Below are positions 5,078 to 6,245 of a stretch of DNA of 6,245 nucleotides, one piece after another; within the stretch, counting starts at the first letter, position 1, and every line of letters begins with the position of its first letter. This DNA is from Bacteriovoracaceae bacterium. GTDB taxonomy: Bacteria > Bdellovibrionota > Bacteriovoracia > Bacteriovoracales > Bacteriovoracaceae. The notes below the pieces were generated by a model that was not told the DNA's origin, did not search any database, and saw only the letters and a list, made by a program, of their open reading frames with translations. The stretch covers positions 1 through 6,245 of the forward strand of contig CANFNN010000178.1 in NCBI GenBank assembly GCA_947448095.1, read 5' to 3'. The position numbers were made by a program, and so were the translations under genes.

Positions 5078-5837
5078 GTTTTTTTCTCTCCTGATTTTGA
5101 TTTTTCTTTCTCTTCCTGGGTTTTCCCAGGAAGAGACTGTTAAAGAACCTCTCTCCGCAAATGGGGGACAGGTTACGATTAGACAAAGTCCGGACGTTTC
5201 ACCGGCCGATGAAAGTTCCATCCAAGCTCCCACTCCTAACGAAGACAGCGATATTCGTGAAATCGAAAATGCTCGTCAGAAGAACCTCGAAAAAATGAAG
5301 CTGGTTGAAACGGCGACTAAACCCTTGGCCGCGCCAATGCTGAATCCTATTGAGGAAATGCAAAGGCTAGGTCACAAGCAGCTTGATGCAGCAGCTTTAA
5401 TGGATGATAAAGTCCTCGCGATTATGCAAAAAGTTTTGAAAGCGGGACTTTTGAGTAAGCTACCCGTCGAAGAAGTTCGAAAGATGATTCTAGATAAGGT
5501 GAAAGGCTCTCAGCTTGAGGGGCTACTGACTAGGTTTCCTAAGCTTCTCGATTTTTGTGTTGAGATGCTGAGAGATAAAGAGGCACTTTCTGGACTCATG
5601 GGCATTTTGATTCGAAAAAATGACTTGAAGACTTACGGGTATGTTTGGATCGCGATATTTCTATTCGGACTTTTTATCAAACACCGAATTATCAAGCCCA
5701 AATGGCCTTTCTTTAAGCGTTTTCGCTACGGAATGTCGGTAAATTTCGTCTTATCTATTATTAGTCTTTACGTCTTTTACAGCTTTTTTTCTCAAGAGCT
5801 TGCGCCTACTATTTCGATTATTTCAAAACTCATCTAG
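5070..5837 (+). CDS. Unrecognised membrane-anchored periplasmic protein, coupled to secF
   Basis: I do not recognise this 255-residue protein. It starts with a signal-peptide-like segment (Lys3, hydrophobic 4-16, PGFSQ; cleavage likely near Ser19-Gln20). Next come a low-complexity acidic linker (20-60), a probably coiled, charged helix (about 61-83), and a helical domain (about 92-187) rich in Leu, Lys and Glu with one cysteine (163). Two membrane helices follow (about 190-207 and 222-240), with a short hydrophobic tail to 255. The loop between the helices, KHRIIKPKWPFFKRFRYG (204-221), is strongly basic. By the positive-inside rule it is cytoplasmic, placing residues 20-188 in the periplasm. 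The ATG lies inside the last codons of secF (8-nt overlap) with no clear Shine-Dalgarno of its own, so translational coupling to secF is likely. A role beside SecDF is suggested only by position. A 12-bp hairpin lies within its signal-peptide codons. Confidence 0.85.
   Translation: MPKFFSLLILIFLSLPGFSQEETVKEPLSANGGQVTIRQSPDVSPADESSIQAPTPNEDSDIREIENARQKNLEKMKLVETATKPLAAPMLNPIEEMQRLGHKQLDAAALMDDKVLAIMQKVLKAGLLSKLPVEEVRKMILDKVKGSQLEGLLTRFPKLLDFCVEMLRDKEALSGLMGILIRKNDLKTYGYVWIAIFLFGLFIKHRIIKPKWPFFKRFRYGMSVNFVLSIISLYVFYSFFSQELAPTISIISKLI
5109..5136 (+). repeat. Perfect 12-bp inverted repeat with TTTT loop inside a coding region
   Basis: TCTCTTCCTGGG (5109-5120) and CCCAGGAAGAGA (5125-5136) are exact reverse complements around TTTT (5121-5124). 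The element covers codons 14-22 of the gene after secF, at its signal-peptide cleavage site, 31 nt beyond the secF stop. No T-run follows on either strand, so it does not look like a standard intrinsic terminator. As RNA it would be a very stable hairpin that could protect the 3' end of a secDF message or slow ribosomes entering the downstream gene. The function is inference. Confidence 0.85.
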
Positions 5838-5839
5838 CT

Positions 5840-6245
5840 TTAGAACTTAGGAATACAGCCAATCTTTCTATCATGTGGAGGATAGTTGGTTGAGATCCCG
5901 CTGGAATTACTTCCACCTTCGGCGACCGTCGTATTGTTAAGTTCATCAGCACCTTTGACTTGGTAGATCTTTTGAGTAGATGCTTTGACGTAGGGTGATG
6001 CCTTGTTCATAGGATAATAAAAATAGACCGGAACAGTGGAAACGATGGCGTCTGTAGGAACTGTAGGAACCCCATTTTTCATGTAGAACCAGATTTGTTT
6101 AAGATCCGTTTCTCGAATCATTAAAAAGTCATCCGGTGCCTTAAGTGGGTTACCGTCTCTGTCAAAAACAGTTTCAGGAGCTTTGACTCCGACATAAATC
6201 CCTTCCATATCCACGCCAATAACATCTCGCATGGCCTTAAAGAGC
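5840..6245 (-). CDS. Unrecognised protein, C-terminal part only (5' end cut by window edge)
   Basis: The minus strand is open from the right edge to a TAA at 5842-5840, giving 134 visible residues. An ATG at 6232-6230 could be a start, but the frame stays open upstream (Leu-Phe-Lys-Ala). The AAGG there is only 2 nt from that ATG, so I treat the gene as 5'-partial. I do not recognise the family. The visible part has no membrane helix. It looks like a beta-rich domain with many Val, Tyr, Thr and Pro, including WFYMKNGVPTVP and PVYFYYPMN, then a Gly/Ser/Asn-rich stretch (AEGGSNSSG) and a C-terminal tail with a single Cys four residues from the end. Such composition is common in exported or surface proteins, but no signal peptide can be seen here. 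It converges on the gene after secF, leaving 2 bp between the stops. Confidence 0.65.
   Translation of the reverse strand, partial: LFKAMRDVIGVDMEGIYVGVKAPETVFDRDGNPLKAPDDFLMIRETDLKQIWFYMKNGVPTVPTDAIVSTVPVYFYYPMNKASPYVKASTQKIYQVKGADELNNTTVAEGGSNSSGISTNYPPHDRKIGCIPKF

Noticed and set aside
5012..5233. Minus-strand 73-codon ORF across the secF end and the next gene
   Set aside because: It lies opposite two coding regions and shows no protein-like pattern; its openness follows from codon use on the plus strand.

Overview
The window looks like ordinary chromosome from a Gram-negative, Sec/Tat-competent bacterium of moderate GC (mid-40s % by eye). Protein style and gene set fit the Bdellovibrionota (Bdellovibrio-like), but this is inference from general resemblance and I could not run a search. 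No tRNA, rRNA, IS element, CRISPR array or phage gene was seen.

Layout. Positions 1-485 (minus) hold the 5' part of a gene for a small exported protein of unknown function, cut by the window edge. Positions 486-643 are a divergent promoter region. From 644 the plus strand carries a tight run: tgt (tRNA-guanine transglycosylase), yajC, tatA (Tat translocase subunit), a hairpin and 111-bp gap, then secD, secF and an unrecognised membrane protein gene whose start overlaps the secF stop by 8 bp. A convergent minus-strand gene, cut at its 5' end by the right edge, stops 2 bp from that last plus-strand gene.

How the genes work together. The order tgt-yajC-secD-secF is the ancient order known from E. 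coli (queA-tgt-yajC-secD-secF). SecD, SecF and YajC form the accessory complex that uses the proton motive force to help SecYEG move proteins across the inner membrane. Two departures stand out. A tatA gene sits between yajC and secD, so Sec and Tat components share a locus. The position where E. coli has queA is taken by an unrelated divergent gene.

Points worth a second look. There is a perfect 12-bp hairpin with a TTTT loop inside the signal-peptide codons of the gene after secF. The secD leader can fold to cover the secD ribosome binding site and could form a pseudoknot. The leftmost gene has a strong Shine-Dalgarno placed for a 3-codon mini-ORF that overlaps the real start as ATGA. The protein encoded after secF is an unrecognised candidate partner of the SecDF complex. 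I did not find an obviously new defence or mobile system here.
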